The notes below the pieces were generated by a model. It was not told the DNA's origin, ran no database searches, and saw nothing but the letters and a program-made list of their open reading frames with translations. From positions 1-37,509 of the forward strand of contig JAFGDV010000012.1 of the NCBI GenBank assembly GCA_016931955.1: a DNA stretch of 37,509 bases. The letters are read 5' to 3'. Origin of the DNA: Candidatus Altarchaeota archaeon. Its GTDB lineage: Archaea > Altiarchaeota > Altiarchaeia > IMC4 > QMZM01. The position numbers and the translations under genes were made by a program. Shown here in pieces: positions 22,292-29,723 of this stretch (positions within the stretch are counted from its first letter, which is position 1; each line of letters opens with the position of its first letter).

Positions 22292-22527
22292 GTTTCTGCT
22301 AGTGTCTTGGAGAATTCTCCGCTGGCTACTGCGCGGATGAATTTGAGTTGCATGTCGACGAAGTTTCTGCCGACTTCGTCTTCTGCTTGTATGTGTTTTT
22401 TAAGCTCTTCTTTGGTGTAGACGCCTTTCTCTCCTACTGATAGCTTGAAGTGGCTGGGTACGCTGGTTTCTAGGCGCCATAGTACTAGTTCTTTGACTTC
22501 TTTGTCGAGTTTCTTTTTGTCTTTCAT
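22288..22527 (-). CDS. Small protein of the caspase-like operon, unknown function
   Basis: 79 residues, mixed alpha/beta. EVKELVLWRLETSVPSHFKLSVGEKGVYTKEELKKHIQAEDEVGRNFVDMQLKFIRAVASGEF gives a compact acidic/basic domain with no Cys, signal peptide or membrane helix. I do not recognise a named family. It overlaps the preceding gene by 4 nt and the ATG of the caspase-like gene by 4 nt, so all three are translationally coupled. It could be an activator, inhibitor or target adaptor of the protease; nothing in the sequence decides this. Confidence 0.7.
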   Translation of the reverse strand: MKDKKKLDKEVKELVLWRLETSVPSHFKLSVGEKGVYTKEELKKHIQAEDEVGRNFVDMQLKFIRAVASGEFSKTLAET

Positions 22528-22712
22528 ATTATCTTCATTTTCGCCAACTTGTCGATAATCTGCTTACCAAGCTCAGAATCGTTTTTGATTTCGATCATGG
22601 CTGTATTCCATGTGTAGGGTTTGTTTTTTATGACGACTATTATGTCTTTTCCGCGGATGGCTTCTGGGACGTTGGCATATATCCTCATAAATTTGGCTTT
22701 TTTGTCTGCCAT
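22524..22712 (-). CDS. First small protein of the caspase-like operon, unknown function
   Basis: 62 residues. KFMRIYANVPEAIRGKDIIVVIKNKPYTWNTAMIEIKNDSELGKQIIDKLAKMKII looks like a small beta-rich domain with a conserved-looking PYTWN motif. I do not recognise the family. It is the promoter-proximal gene of the operon, and its stop overlaps the next start by 4 nt. Size and position recall antitoxins or protease regulators, but this is only an inference from context. Confidence 0.7.
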   Translation of the reverse strand: MADKKAKFMRIYANVPEAIRGKDIIVVIKNKPYTWNTAMIEIKNDSELGKQIIDKLAKMKII

Positions 22713-23036
22713 AAGTAACCATTAGCATTGGGGGGATTATTAAGCGTAACGCAGACTTGTTGGGCTTCGCTTATTGTCTAACCCGTGGAAAGCCTTGTCC
22801 CCACTTCATCATGTCTATTTCCCGTCGTCGTATTGTTTTGGTTGTAGTATGTTTTCCTGTATTTCTCATATTGTATTACATGAATTTTTAAACTTTCGTG
22901 TATTATTTATCTCAATAATTTTTCCTTTCCTCGATAAATTAATAGAGTTAAATTTTGTGTCATATGTTTTGGTGGGCTTACCTAAATTTTTAGTATTTAT
23001 ATGCGTAGTTCCCTTGTTTTAGGTGGGGTGTGCATA
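22713..23036. other. Intergenic region with a short repeat and a plus-strand promoter
   Basis: 324 nt without a gene. 22805-22829 repeats 17974-17998 (24 of 25 nt). The part from 22860 is very AT-rich. TTTATATG at about 22996-23003 and AGGTGGGGTG at 23021-23030 form a plausible TATA box and ribosome binding site for the broken gene starting at 23037. Nothing else recognisable was seen. Confidence 0.5.
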
Positions 23037-23278
23037 ATGGAACTTAGGATTGAGATGAGCCATACTGAGCAGACCGCATGCTTCTCGCTCCTATTGAGTT
23101 GGAGACTCCGAGCAGGTTAAAGACTTTTGGGGCTTATCTTGGAATCTAGGATATGACTTTATTGGCTGAGGCGATAACTCTTAAGATCCCTTATTTTATC
23201 TCTTTGTATGTCGGTGGTGGGGCTCAGAGGAAGTTGATTATTGTCAGGCGGCTGGATGATGTCTTTTTTTTTTGTTAG
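23037..23278 (+). pseudogene. Decayed small gene of unknown family with intact promoter
   Basis: The ATG at 23037 begins ELRIEMSHTEQTACF but reaches a stop after 27 codons. Another frame reads LLAPIELETPSRLKTFGAYLGI, TAG at 23147-23149, then DMTLLAEAITLKIPYFISLYVGGGAQRKLIIVRRLDDVF and a final stop at 23276-23278. The amino-acid-like continuity across the TAG suggests a CAG-to-TAG change plus a frameshift in a gene of about 80 codons. I do not recognise the family. It converges on the ATPase gene, 35 nt away. Confidence 0.5.
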
Positions 23279-23313
23279 GCTGCTGCTGTTGGTGTATCCT
23301 TGGTGGGTTTTTT

Positions 23314-24741
23314 TCAGGCGTGTGAGAAGAATATTATGGGCATGTGTAGTATGTTTTCTTCCAGTTTTATCTGGTCTGTGTTGTAGATTATTATGCCGTG
23401 GGGGGATTTGTATCTCTTGATTGCTTTTCTTATCTGTTTGGTGTTTTTGTCGCCTGAGCCTACTTCTACTGGTATTATCTGGTTTTCTTTTTGGATTAGG
23501 AAGTCCACGCCTTCTTTTTCCGGGTCGTAGGATATTCCTGCTTTTTTTGTGCGGAATAGGGTTGATGCGACGAGGTTTTCTGCGAGGAGTCCTATCATGT
23601 CTCTGTTTTTCAGGTTGTATGTTCCGAGTTTGAATCGTATTGCTGCATTGATGGAGGGTGATAGGAAGTAGTATTTCCAGGGTTTTCTGACTATTTTGCC
23701 TGCGCTGCCGTAGGGTTTGACGCTGAATATGAGGTGTGTTTTTTCCAGGACGTCTAGTATGTTTCTTATGAGGGTTGGTGATTTCTTTAATCTTGCGGCG
23801 AGTTTGGCGTCTGATGTTCCGCCTGGTTTTTGGAGTGCTAGGAAAGTGAGTATCAGCGAGATTGTGTTTCGTGTTTCTGTTGTGAAGTTTTGTATCGTGG
23901 TTAGGTCTTTTTCTATCACTCTTTCGATCATGTCGAATGTTTTCTCGTGGACTGCGGCTTCTTCGAGGGGGATGGCGTAGGGTAGGCCGCCGTAGCATAG
24001 GTAGTTTTCCCATTCTCTCTGGGGGTCTTCGCCTGTTTTCAGGGTCTTTATCGTGATTTCGTGCTTTAGTTCGGAAGCTTTTTTTAGTGTTTTTTCGTCT
24101 GGGTTGTGGATTAATTCCATTATTGTCTCCGTTGTTTTCGGCAGGTCTATGCCGTATTTTAGGGTTATGTGTTCTGTGTAGTTCATTGGGTATATTCTTA
24201 TCTTGGTTATTCTTCTTGCGGCGTCGACGTTTAGTTCTAGGTCTAGCGCGGATGATCCTGTGTATACCGTGAATATTTTCTTTGTTTTGTCGTAGAAGAT
24301 TTTTCCTGCTGTGGACCATTCTTTGTCGTAGTGGGCTTCGTCCACGAATATGAATAATGGCTCTTTGAGGTTTACTGGTGAGGTTCTGTGGATTTTTTGT
24401 ATGTATGTGTCTATCGCATTGAATATTGTGCTGCCGACGTAGTTTTTCATTTCGTCGGCTGTGAAGTATAGTATTTTTTCTGGGTCTATTTTTTTGTCTT
24501 TTGTCAGGTGGTCGTATAGTTGTAGTAGTAGTGTTGTTTTGCCTGTTCCTCTTAGTCCGGGCATCATTATTAGTCTGTTTTCTGTGTCTTTTCCGTCTAG
24601 GTAGTTGTCTGCGTGTTGTTGTAGTCTGTTGTAGATTGTTCTGTGTTTTAGTGGTTTGTCTTCTCTTTTGATGCCGTCTTTTACGAGTTTTGGTGTTTCT
24701 GTGAGTTTGCCTATGACGTAGTTCAGTACCAAGTCGTCCAT
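23314..24741 (-). CDS. AAA-type ATPase with DUF4143-like C-terminus
   Basis: About 475 residues. A helical N-terminus is followed by the Walker A motif GLRGTGKTT (about 62-69), Walker B LFIFVDEAHYD (about 135-145) and a sensor-like TGSSAL. The C-terminal third has a winged helix (LKKSPTLIRNILDVLEKTHLIFSVKPYG) and a nuclease-like segment (KEGVDFLIQKENQIIPVEVGSG), as in archaeal DUF4143 ATPases. These are common in archaeal mobile and defence islands, with unknown targets. ATGs at 24762 and 24750 are upstream alternatives; the TATA box at 24767-24776 favours 24741. Protein intact. Confidence 0.85.
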   Translation of the reverse strand: MDDLVLNYVIGKLTETPKLVKDGIKREDKPLKHRTIYNRLQQHADNYLDGKDTENRLIMMPGLRGTGKTTLLLQLYDHLTKDKKIDPEKILYFTADEMKNYVGSTIFNAIDTYIQKIHRTSPVNLKEPLFIFVDEAHYDKEWSTAGKIFYDKTKKIFTVYTGSSALDLELNVDAARRITKIRIYPMNYTEHITLKYGIDLPKTTETIMELIHNPDEKTLKKASELKHEITIKTLKTGEDPQREWENYLCYGGLPYAIPLEEAAVHEKTFDMIERVIEKDLTTIQNFTTETRNTISLILTFLALQKPGGTSDAKLAARLKKSPTLIRNILDVLEKTHLIFSVKPYGSAGKIVRKPWKYYFLSPSINAAIRFKLGTYNLKNRDMIGLLAENLVASTLFRTKKAGISYDPEKEGVDFLIQKENQIIPVEVGSGDKNTKQIRKAIKRYKSPHGIIIYNTDQIKLEENILHMPIIFFSHA

Positions 24742-24766
24742 CTCATACATTATTATGTACAAACCT

Positions 24767-24776
24767 ATATAAATAC
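24767..24776 (-). promoter_or_regulatory. TATA box of the DUF4143-type ATPase
   Basis: Minus-strand TATTTATATA, centred about 30 nt before the ATG at 24741 and too close to serve the ATG at 24762. A small GGGGAT/ATCCCC hairpin at about 24804-24819 lies between it and the end of the NosD-like gene and might help end that transcript. Confidence 0.45.
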
Positions 24777-24832
24777 TTATACATTATAGAATATAAATCA
24801 GGGGATTTGGATCCCCCCTAGCCAGATATTCT

Positions 24833-25654
24833 TCACCTTTTTCTTGTTATCAGGTAGGCTATTCCGGGTGTCGTCAATATTATCAGTATTATTCCTATGG
24901 TGTTGAATTCCGGCACCTGTTGTTGGCTGCAGGTGTAGGTGCATCCTGTCGTGCCTTCATCGTCGTAGTTGTCTGTGGTGTCGCATCTGTTGTTGTCTCC
25001 TGTTGTCACGTCTAGGCTGACTATGTCTTCGAAGCTTCCTCCTTCTTGGTTGTTGTTGCAGAATGTGTTCTCGTTCAGTACGTTGTTGAGCACATGTACT
25101 ATGTATACTCCAATGCGTTGGTTGTTGTTTGCTGTGTTACCTGTTAGTGTGTTGCCGTGTGTGCCTATGTATATTCCGTGTAGTGTGTTTTCGTTTGCCG
25201 TGTTGTTTATGAGTTGGTTGTTGTCTCCTCCTGTTCCTCTTATGTCTATTCCTTCTCGGAATCCGGTTATTTTGCAGTTTCTTATGGTGTTTCCTGTTTT
25301 TCCGTCTAGTATTATGCCGAAGTCGTTGCCGGTGTTGTCTCCGTCTATTGTGTTTCCTTGGCAGTCGAATATTTTGTTGTTGAAGCCTGCTGGGCTGTTG
25401 ATGCATGTTCCTACGTAGTTGTTTACTGTTATTGTTCCTACGTAGTTTACTTGGCTGTTGCAGTTTATATTGTCGTTTAGGGCTGCTGTGCAGTCGATGC
25501 AGGCGTCTGTGTTGCTTCCTCCATTTGTTGTTGTGCCGTCTCCGCAGTTGCATACTCCGCATCCTATTTCTGTGTAGGCGTTTACGGTGGCCATCATTAT
25601 CAACAGCATTGTTATTATTGTCGTTATCTTTTCTTTGTTTTTGTTTGTTTTCAT
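24833..25654 (-). CDS. Secreted NosD-like parallel beta-helix protein with VPEF C-terminal anchor
   Basis: 273 residues. Signal peptide KEKITTIITMLLIMMATVNA. A Cys-rich N-terminal part (EIGCGVCNCGDG) is followed by beta-helix coils with repeated N-T and G-I-x-I patterns (GNTIRNCKITGFREGIDIRG, NNQLINNTANENTLHGIYIG), typical of NosD/pectate-lyase-like helices. The C-terminus TYTCSQQQVPEFN, a hydrophobic helix with TTPGIAYLI and then TRKR forms a three-part sorting signal. The open frame extends to 25897, but the ATG at 25654 starts the signal peptide and has TTTATAAG about 28 nt upstream. Its 3' end is the intact counterpart of the fragments at 18877, 20633 and 21589. Confidence 0.82.
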   Translation of the reverse strand: MKTNKNKEKITTIITMLLIMMATVNAYTEIGCGVCNCGDGTTTNGGSNTDACIDCTAALNDNINCNSQVNYVGTITVNNYVGTCINSPAGFNNKIFDCQGNTIDGDNTGNDFGIILDGKTGNTIRNCKITGFREGIDIRGTGGDNNQLINNTANENTLHGIYIGTHGNTLTGNTANNNQRIGVYIVHVLNNVLNENTFCNNNQEGGSFEDIVSLDVTTGDNNRCDTTDNYDDEGTTGCTYTCSQQQVPEFNTIGIILIILTTPGIAYLITRKR

Positions 25655-25677
25655 GGTGTTTATATTTGTATTCTGTT

Positions 25678-25686
25678 CTTTATAAG
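25678..25686 (-). promoter_or_regulatory. TATA box of the NosD-like gene
   Basis: CTTATAAAG on the minus strand, centred about 28 nt before the ATG at 25654, giving a leaderless or near-leaderless transcript and supporting that start. The remaining 25690-25880 stretch between the two divergent surface genes is AT-rich and shows no gene. Confidence 0.5.
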
Positions 25687-25901
25687 GGGTTTTTTTGTTT
25701 TGCTTTTTAAGCTTTGGTTCGTAATATTTTTGTGTATGGCGTTTTGTCTGTGGGTGGTGTGGTATAGTGTGCGTTGTTTTTTTGGTTTTTTTATACATTG
25801 GTTTGCTTTTTAAAGGCGAAATCCCATATATTTGTATCTTATTTAGGCGAGAAAGTACGTTATTTATTTGAAACAAGTTTGAGGTGACGCAAAACAAAAA
25901 A

Positions 25902-26477
25902 ATGAAAATGATGAAGGTTATGATGGTTCTATTGACCTTGATAACAACTATTTCAGTAGTTAACGCAGCTTATGTTTATTCTACAGACGCTGATGGTAAT
26001 TGGAAAGACCTCTTTGATGGTGATGATAACATATATGCAATAGGTAGTGGGTTCCAAGCAGAAGAAACTTGTAGGATATATATAATGAAAAACGGTAATT
26101 GGGAAACAAAAGATGTGGGTGGTATACCCCCAGGCTCAACAGGAACATATGATGTGTACATCGGGGATACAATACCAATGGACAAAAAGGTTGTTGGCCC
26201 AATAGAAATTGTGACCACTAATGGAGGTAATTTATTAAATACATTAGTGTGGAGCCCACCATTACAAACCGGGAAGTTTGATATAATAGTGGATTGTAAA
26301 AATGTAGGTGGTGATTATGGAAGTTGGGATGGAGCCTACGACCCCACCTCTAGAGATGCTGTAGACACAAACTTCTGTATCGGCTTCACGGTTGTTCCTG
26401 AGTCTGTGTTAGCTGTTGGTTTGATCGCTCTCTTGGTTCCTGGTTTGATTTATGTTGCTAGGAAGAAGTCTGCGTAA
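25902..26477 (+). CDS. Secreted protein with VPES C-terminal archaeosortase-type anchor
   Basis: About 191 residues. Signal peptide KVMMVLLTLITTISVVNA, then a beta-rich middle (YVYSTDADGNWKDLFDGDD...). The C-terminus has VPES, a hydrophobic helix ending PGLIYVA and RKKSA, very similar to the protein at 10569. GAGGTGAC at 25881-25888 is a ribosome binding site 13 nt before this ATG; a GTG inside it (25884) is the longer alternative. Codons are more A/T-ended than in the neighbouring glycosylation genes. It has no close neighbour in operon and is followed by T-rich runs. Function unknown. Confidence 0.72.
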   Translation: MKMMKVMMVLLTLITTISVVNAAYVYSTDADGNWKDLFDGDDNIYAIGSGFQAEETCRIYIMKNGNWETKDVGGIPPGSTGTYDVYIGDTIPMDKKVVGPIEIVTTNGGNLLNTLVWSPPLQTGKFDIIVDCKNVGGDYGSWDGAYDPTSRDAVDTNFCIGFTVVPESVLAVGLIALLVPGLIYVARKKSA

Positions 26478-26527
26478 AACCTTTTTCTTTCTTTTTCTAT
26501 TTTTCTTTTATTCCTTTTTTTGTATTG
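26478..26527 (+). terminator. T-rich archaeal-type terminator
   Basis: Successive T tracts (CTTTTTC, CTTTTTC, ATTTTTC, CTTTTTTTG) begin just after the stop of the VPES protein without any stem, the usual form of archaeal transcription terminators. Confidence 0.5.
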
Positions 26528-26606
26528 CTGCGCTATTTTTATATATAATAATCCATATATATAATATCATTTTAAACATTATTCAATAATTCCACCTTGA
26601 ATTAAA

Positions 26607-27551
26607 ATGGATCCCCTAATAATCTCATCCATAATGTTTTTTGTCGGCTTCTTTGTCACTTTTTTGTACACCCCGCGCTTTATCCATAAAGCCACTACGA
26701 TGGGCTTCGTCGTCATGGACATGTACAAGAAGGGCAAGCCGTTGATTCCCAACGTGGGCGGTCTCACCATCTTAGCCGGCACCTTGGCTTCTTTGATGGC
26801 TGCACAACTCCTTGTGCCCATGGACAAGATACTCATTTTTTACTTCATCGTCACCTCTTTCGCCTTATTCGGTCTAGCAGACGATCTACTCAATGTGGGC
26901 AGGCCCTCCAAGATATACATTCCCTTCCTCCTTTCCCTACCCATCGCTATCCTCTGTAAGGATACTACGCTGTCTCTTGGCTTCATGGAGGTCGAATTGA
27001 GCACCTTGTATGCTTACCTCATCTGCCCCCTTTATGTGATGGTCGTCGCCAACTTGGTGAACATGCACTCCGGCTTCAATGGTCTCTCCGTGGGCCTCTC
27101 CACTAACCTCCTCATCTTTATCGCCGCTAAGGCCTACCTCTCTAACGGCGTGGAAAGTCTCTACTATATCCTGCCTCTCTTCGGTTCCTTGATCGCCTTC
27201 CAGTATTATGACTTCTATCCAGCCAAGATTCTCTGGGGTAATGTTGGCAGCTTGATGGTGGGTTCCGCCGTCGGCGGCTTGATCGTCGTGAACAGATTGG
27301 AGGCTTTTGGTTTTGTTCTCTTGATCCCCCATATCGTCAATTTTTTGATGTATGTTGTCTGGAAGATCAAGAACTTAGGTGACGTGAAATTCGGTAGAGT
27401 CCAAGAGGATGGTTCTTTGTGGGTGCCTAATCCTTGGACTTTGAAGTGGGTTTTGCCTTATTATTTTAGGGTGACTGAGCATCAGGCTATGTGGTTTATG
27501 TATTTGTTGACGACTTTGTTCGGCGTGCTTGCCTTTGTATTAGTACCTTAG
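26607..27551 (+). CDS. WecA/AglH-like polyprenyl-phosphate sugar-1-phosphate transferase
   Basis: 314 residues with about ten membrane helices. PRFIHKATTMGFVVMDMYKKGKPLIPNVGG is the substrate-entry signature of this family. FGLADDLLNVGRPSKIYIPF has the DD Mg-binding pair, and NMHSGFNGLSVGLS corresponds to the N..DG.NGL motif. It would attach a sugar phosphate (GlcNAc type in AglH/ALG7) to a polyprenol carrier, the first step of N-glycan or polysaccharide assembly. The archaeosortase starts 5 nt after its stop, so the two are probably one transcript. AT-rich TATATATAAT stretches at about 26540-26580 should hold the promoter. Confidence 0.85.
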   Translation: MDPLIISSIMFFVGFFVTFLYTPRFIHKATTMGFVVMDMYKKGKPLIPNVGGLTILAGTLASLMAAQLLVPMDKILIFYFIVTSFALFGLADDLLNVGRPSKIYIPFLLSLPIAILCKDTTLSLGFMEVELSTLYAYLICPLYVMVVANLVNMHSGFNGLSVGLSTNLLIFIAAKAYLSNGVESLYYILPLFGSLIAFQYYDFYPAKILWGNVGSLMVGSAVGGLIVVNRLEAFGFVLLIPHIVNFLMYVVWKIKNLGDVKFGRVQEDGSLWVPNPWTLKWVLPYYFRVTEHQAMWFMYLLTTLFGVLAFVLVP

Positions 27552-27555
27552 TAAG

Positions 27556-28404
27556 ATGGATCAATACAAAATCTCGAAGGCGTGGTTTGCGGTGGTTATG
27601 CTTTGCCTTATTGGTTCCCTCGTTTTCCTAGAGGTTGGCATGTCATATTTCCCATTTGTCTGGGTTGCTGTGGGCGTCATCGTCCTCTATAAGGCTCGGT
27701 ATCAGCCTTCTTTAGGTCTATCTATACCTTTGAAGATTGTCTGTGTGTTGTTTGGACTTAGCGCTTGTGTTCTTGCTTTTTCCATGGATTCTTTTCGTAT
27801 GCCTGAGGTCTCTCTTCTCCTCTCTGGTCTCAGTATTATTTTCTTCGCTGTCTTGGGTTTCCGAGGCCTCATAATTCCTACAGGAGTACCTATTGTTGTT
27901 TCTTTGGCTTCTCGTTTCATCCGACCATTGATGGTTTCTTTAATCGAGCCTTTGGTTAAACTTACTTTCCTTGTTGTTTCTTTTGTTTTTGGTTTGTTTG
28001 TTGAGGTCCAAACGAGGGATGTGAATAATGTTTTGTCTTTTAAGTCGGTGAACGGTGTTTTCATGAATATCGGCATTGATAATTCTTGTTCTGGTATTTG
28101 GTCTCTTGGGGCGTTCGTCATTGCCATGTTCTTGGTTCTCATAGTCTTTCCTTATATTTTCAGGGAGTGGATCTTGTTTTTCTCCATCGGCTTTGCAGTC
28201 ACCTATTTCCTCAACATTGTGAGGATTGTATTTGTCTGTTTTGTGGGTTATTATACTGGCTCTTATGAGCAGGTCATGTTTGCTCACACCCATATTGGTT
28301 GGATCTTGTTCACAATTTGGATGATCGTTTTCTGGTATTTCTTCATATCGGAATTCCTTAAAGATAGAAAGTCGCGAGGGATTGAAATTGAAACAACTAA
28401 CTGA
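27556..28404 (+). CDS. Archaeosortase/exosortase-family transpeptidase
   Basis: 282 residues, mostly hydrophobic with seven to eight helices. IDNSCSGIWSLGAFVIAMF carries the conserved Cys178, YFLNIVRIVFVCFVGYYTG Arg223, and FAHTHIGWILFTIWMIVFW His244/His246: the Cys/Arg/His set of exosortases and archaeosortases. These enzymes cut C-terminal tripartite signals and are proposed to transfer the protein to a lipid. The three VPE[S/F]-tailed proteins at 10569, 24833 and 25902 are the likely substrates. It is coupled to the phosphoglycosyltransferase before it. Which archaeosortase subfamily it belongs to cannot be told by eye. Confidence 0.85.
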   Translation: MDQYKISKAWFAVVMLCLIGSLVFLEVGMSYFPFVWVAVGVIVLYKARYQPSLGLSIPLKIVCVLFGLSACVLAFSMDSFRMPEVSLLLSGLSIIFFAVLGFRGLIIPTGVPIVVSLASRFIRPLMVSLIEPLVKLTFLVVSFVFGLFVEVQTRDVNNVLSFKSVNGVFMNIGIDNSCSGIWSLGAFVIAMFLVLIVFPYIFREWILFFSIGFAVTYFLNIVRIVFVCFVGYYTGSYEQVMFAHTHIGWILFTIWMIVFWYFFISEFLKDRKSRGIEIETTN

Positions 28405-28411
28405 TAAAATA

Positions 28412-29722
28412 ATGGATAAAACAGTAAAGATAGGTGTGATAGGTTTAGGTTATGTTGGACTTCCGTTATCAATTGCTTTCGCTAATAAATTCAAGGTTTA
28501 TGGCTACGACGTATCCTCTGAGAGGATTGAATCTCTTTCAAGAGGTGAATCCCATATAGTAGACATCAAAGATGAAGAAGTCAAGAGGGTTCTTAAAAAG
28601 ACTTTTTATCCGACAAAGGATAAAAAAGACTTAGTTAGTTGTGATTTTCTCATAATCTGTGTTCCAACGCCATTAGATAAGAAGAAAAAACCTGACCTAA
28701 GTTACATAAAGGACGCCACCCGTATGATATCCTCCATCTTAAGGGAGAATCATTTTGTAATCCTTGAGAGCACAACCTATCCAGGAACTACTGAGGAGGT
28801 CGTAATTCCCCTTTTGGAGAAAAGTAGTTTGAAGGTTGGTAGGGATTTTAGGGTGGCTTTTTCTCCTGAGAGGGTTGATCCTGGGAACAAGAAGTACCGA
28901 ATAGAAAACACTCCAAAGGTGGTTGGCGGATATGATTCCGAGTCTACGGAGATAGCATTCAGTTTGTATAGTACCATAGTTGAAGCAGGCGTCATTAAAG
29001 TTAAGGATTGTAGGACTGCTGAAGCAATAAAAATCTTTGAGAACATCTTTAGGGGGGTAAACATCGCTCTTGTGAATGAGATAGCCTTGATATTTGAGAA
29101 AATGGGAATAGATACTTGGGAGGCTATAAATGCTGCTTCAACTAAACCATTTGGCTTTATGCCTTTTTACCCTGGCCCAGGTATCGGAGGTCATTGCATC
29201 CCCTTGGATCCATATTATTTATCCTACAAAGCAAGACAGGTTGGCTATAATCCTCGCTTTATCGAACTGAGTGGTGAACTCAATGATTACATGAAGGTGC
29301 ATGCAGTTAATCTTGTCACTAGAGGGCTAAAGGCTGTTGGAAAAAGACTCTTTGATTCAAAGATAGCGGTTATGGGCTTGGCTTATAAGAGGGACATTGA
29401 TGACACAAGAGAATCACCAACTGAGGGCATAATAGAAGAACTAGTGAATCAAGGAAGCCATGTGAAAGTCTATGACCCTTTTGCCAAATCAATAAAGACA
29501 GATTTTGGAGTTTTTAAATCAGAGAAAACATTGAGTGATGCATTAAGTGGTGTTGATTGTGCCATTTTTGTTACAGACCATACTGAATTCAAGAAAATAG
29601 ATATGCAAAAATTCAAAGAAACGATGAATTCTCCAGTTGTTGTTGATTGTAAAAATATTTTTGACCGAAATAGGATGGAGGGGTTTGGATACTACGGAAT
29701 AGGAAAACCTCTTTTGGATTAA
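28412..29722 (+). CDS. UDP-N-acetylhexosamine 6-dehydrogenase (WecC/WbpA-like)
   Basis: About 436 residues. IGVIGLGYVGLPLSIAFA is the N-terminal NAD site, ICVPTPLDKKKKPDLSYI and ESTTYPGTTEEV are typical of the nucleotide-sugar dehydrogenase class acting on UDP-GlcNAc or UDP-ManNAc, and GPGIGGHCIPLDPYYL carries catalytic Cys262. VMGLAYKRDIDDTRESP opens the C-terminal domain. It would supply a UDP-N-acetyl uronic acid for the polysaccharide. The frame could start at a TTG at 28382, but the ATG at 28412, 7 nt past the archaeosortase stop, fits the fold. From here to the window end the base composition is more AT-rich. Confidence 0.9.
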   Translation: MDKTVKIGVIGLGYVGLPLSIAFANKFKVYGYDVSSERIESLSRGESHIVDIKDEEVKRVLKKTFYPTKDKKDLVSCDFLIICVPTPLDKKKKPDLSYIKDATRMISSILRENHFVILESTTYPGTTEEVVIPLLEKSSLKVGRDFRVAFSPERVDPGNKKYRIENTPKVVGGYDSESTEIAFSLYSTIVEAGVIKVKDCRTAEAIKIFENIFRGVNIALVNEIALIFEKMGIDTWEAINAASTKPFGFMPFYPGPGIGGHCIPLDPYYLSYKARQVGYNPRFIELSGELNDYMKVHAVNLVTRGLKAVGKRLFDSKIAVMGLAYKRDIDDTRESPTEGIIEELVNQGSHVKVYDPFAKSIKTDFGVFKSEKTLSDALSGVDCAIFVTDHTEFKKIDMQKFKETMNSPVVVDCKNIFDRNRMEGFGYYGIGKPLLD

Positions 29723-29723
29723 A

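Noticed and set aside
23159..24319. 386-codon minus-strand frame overlapping the ATPase gene in another frame
   Set aside because: Extreme Arg/Lys/Asn/His composition with no domain pattern; the overlapping frame has clear Walker A/B motifs and a promoter.
25655..25897. 81-codon N-terminal extension of the NosD-like protein
   Set aside because: Low-complexity basic sequence precedes an obvious signal peptide, and it contains the TATA box.
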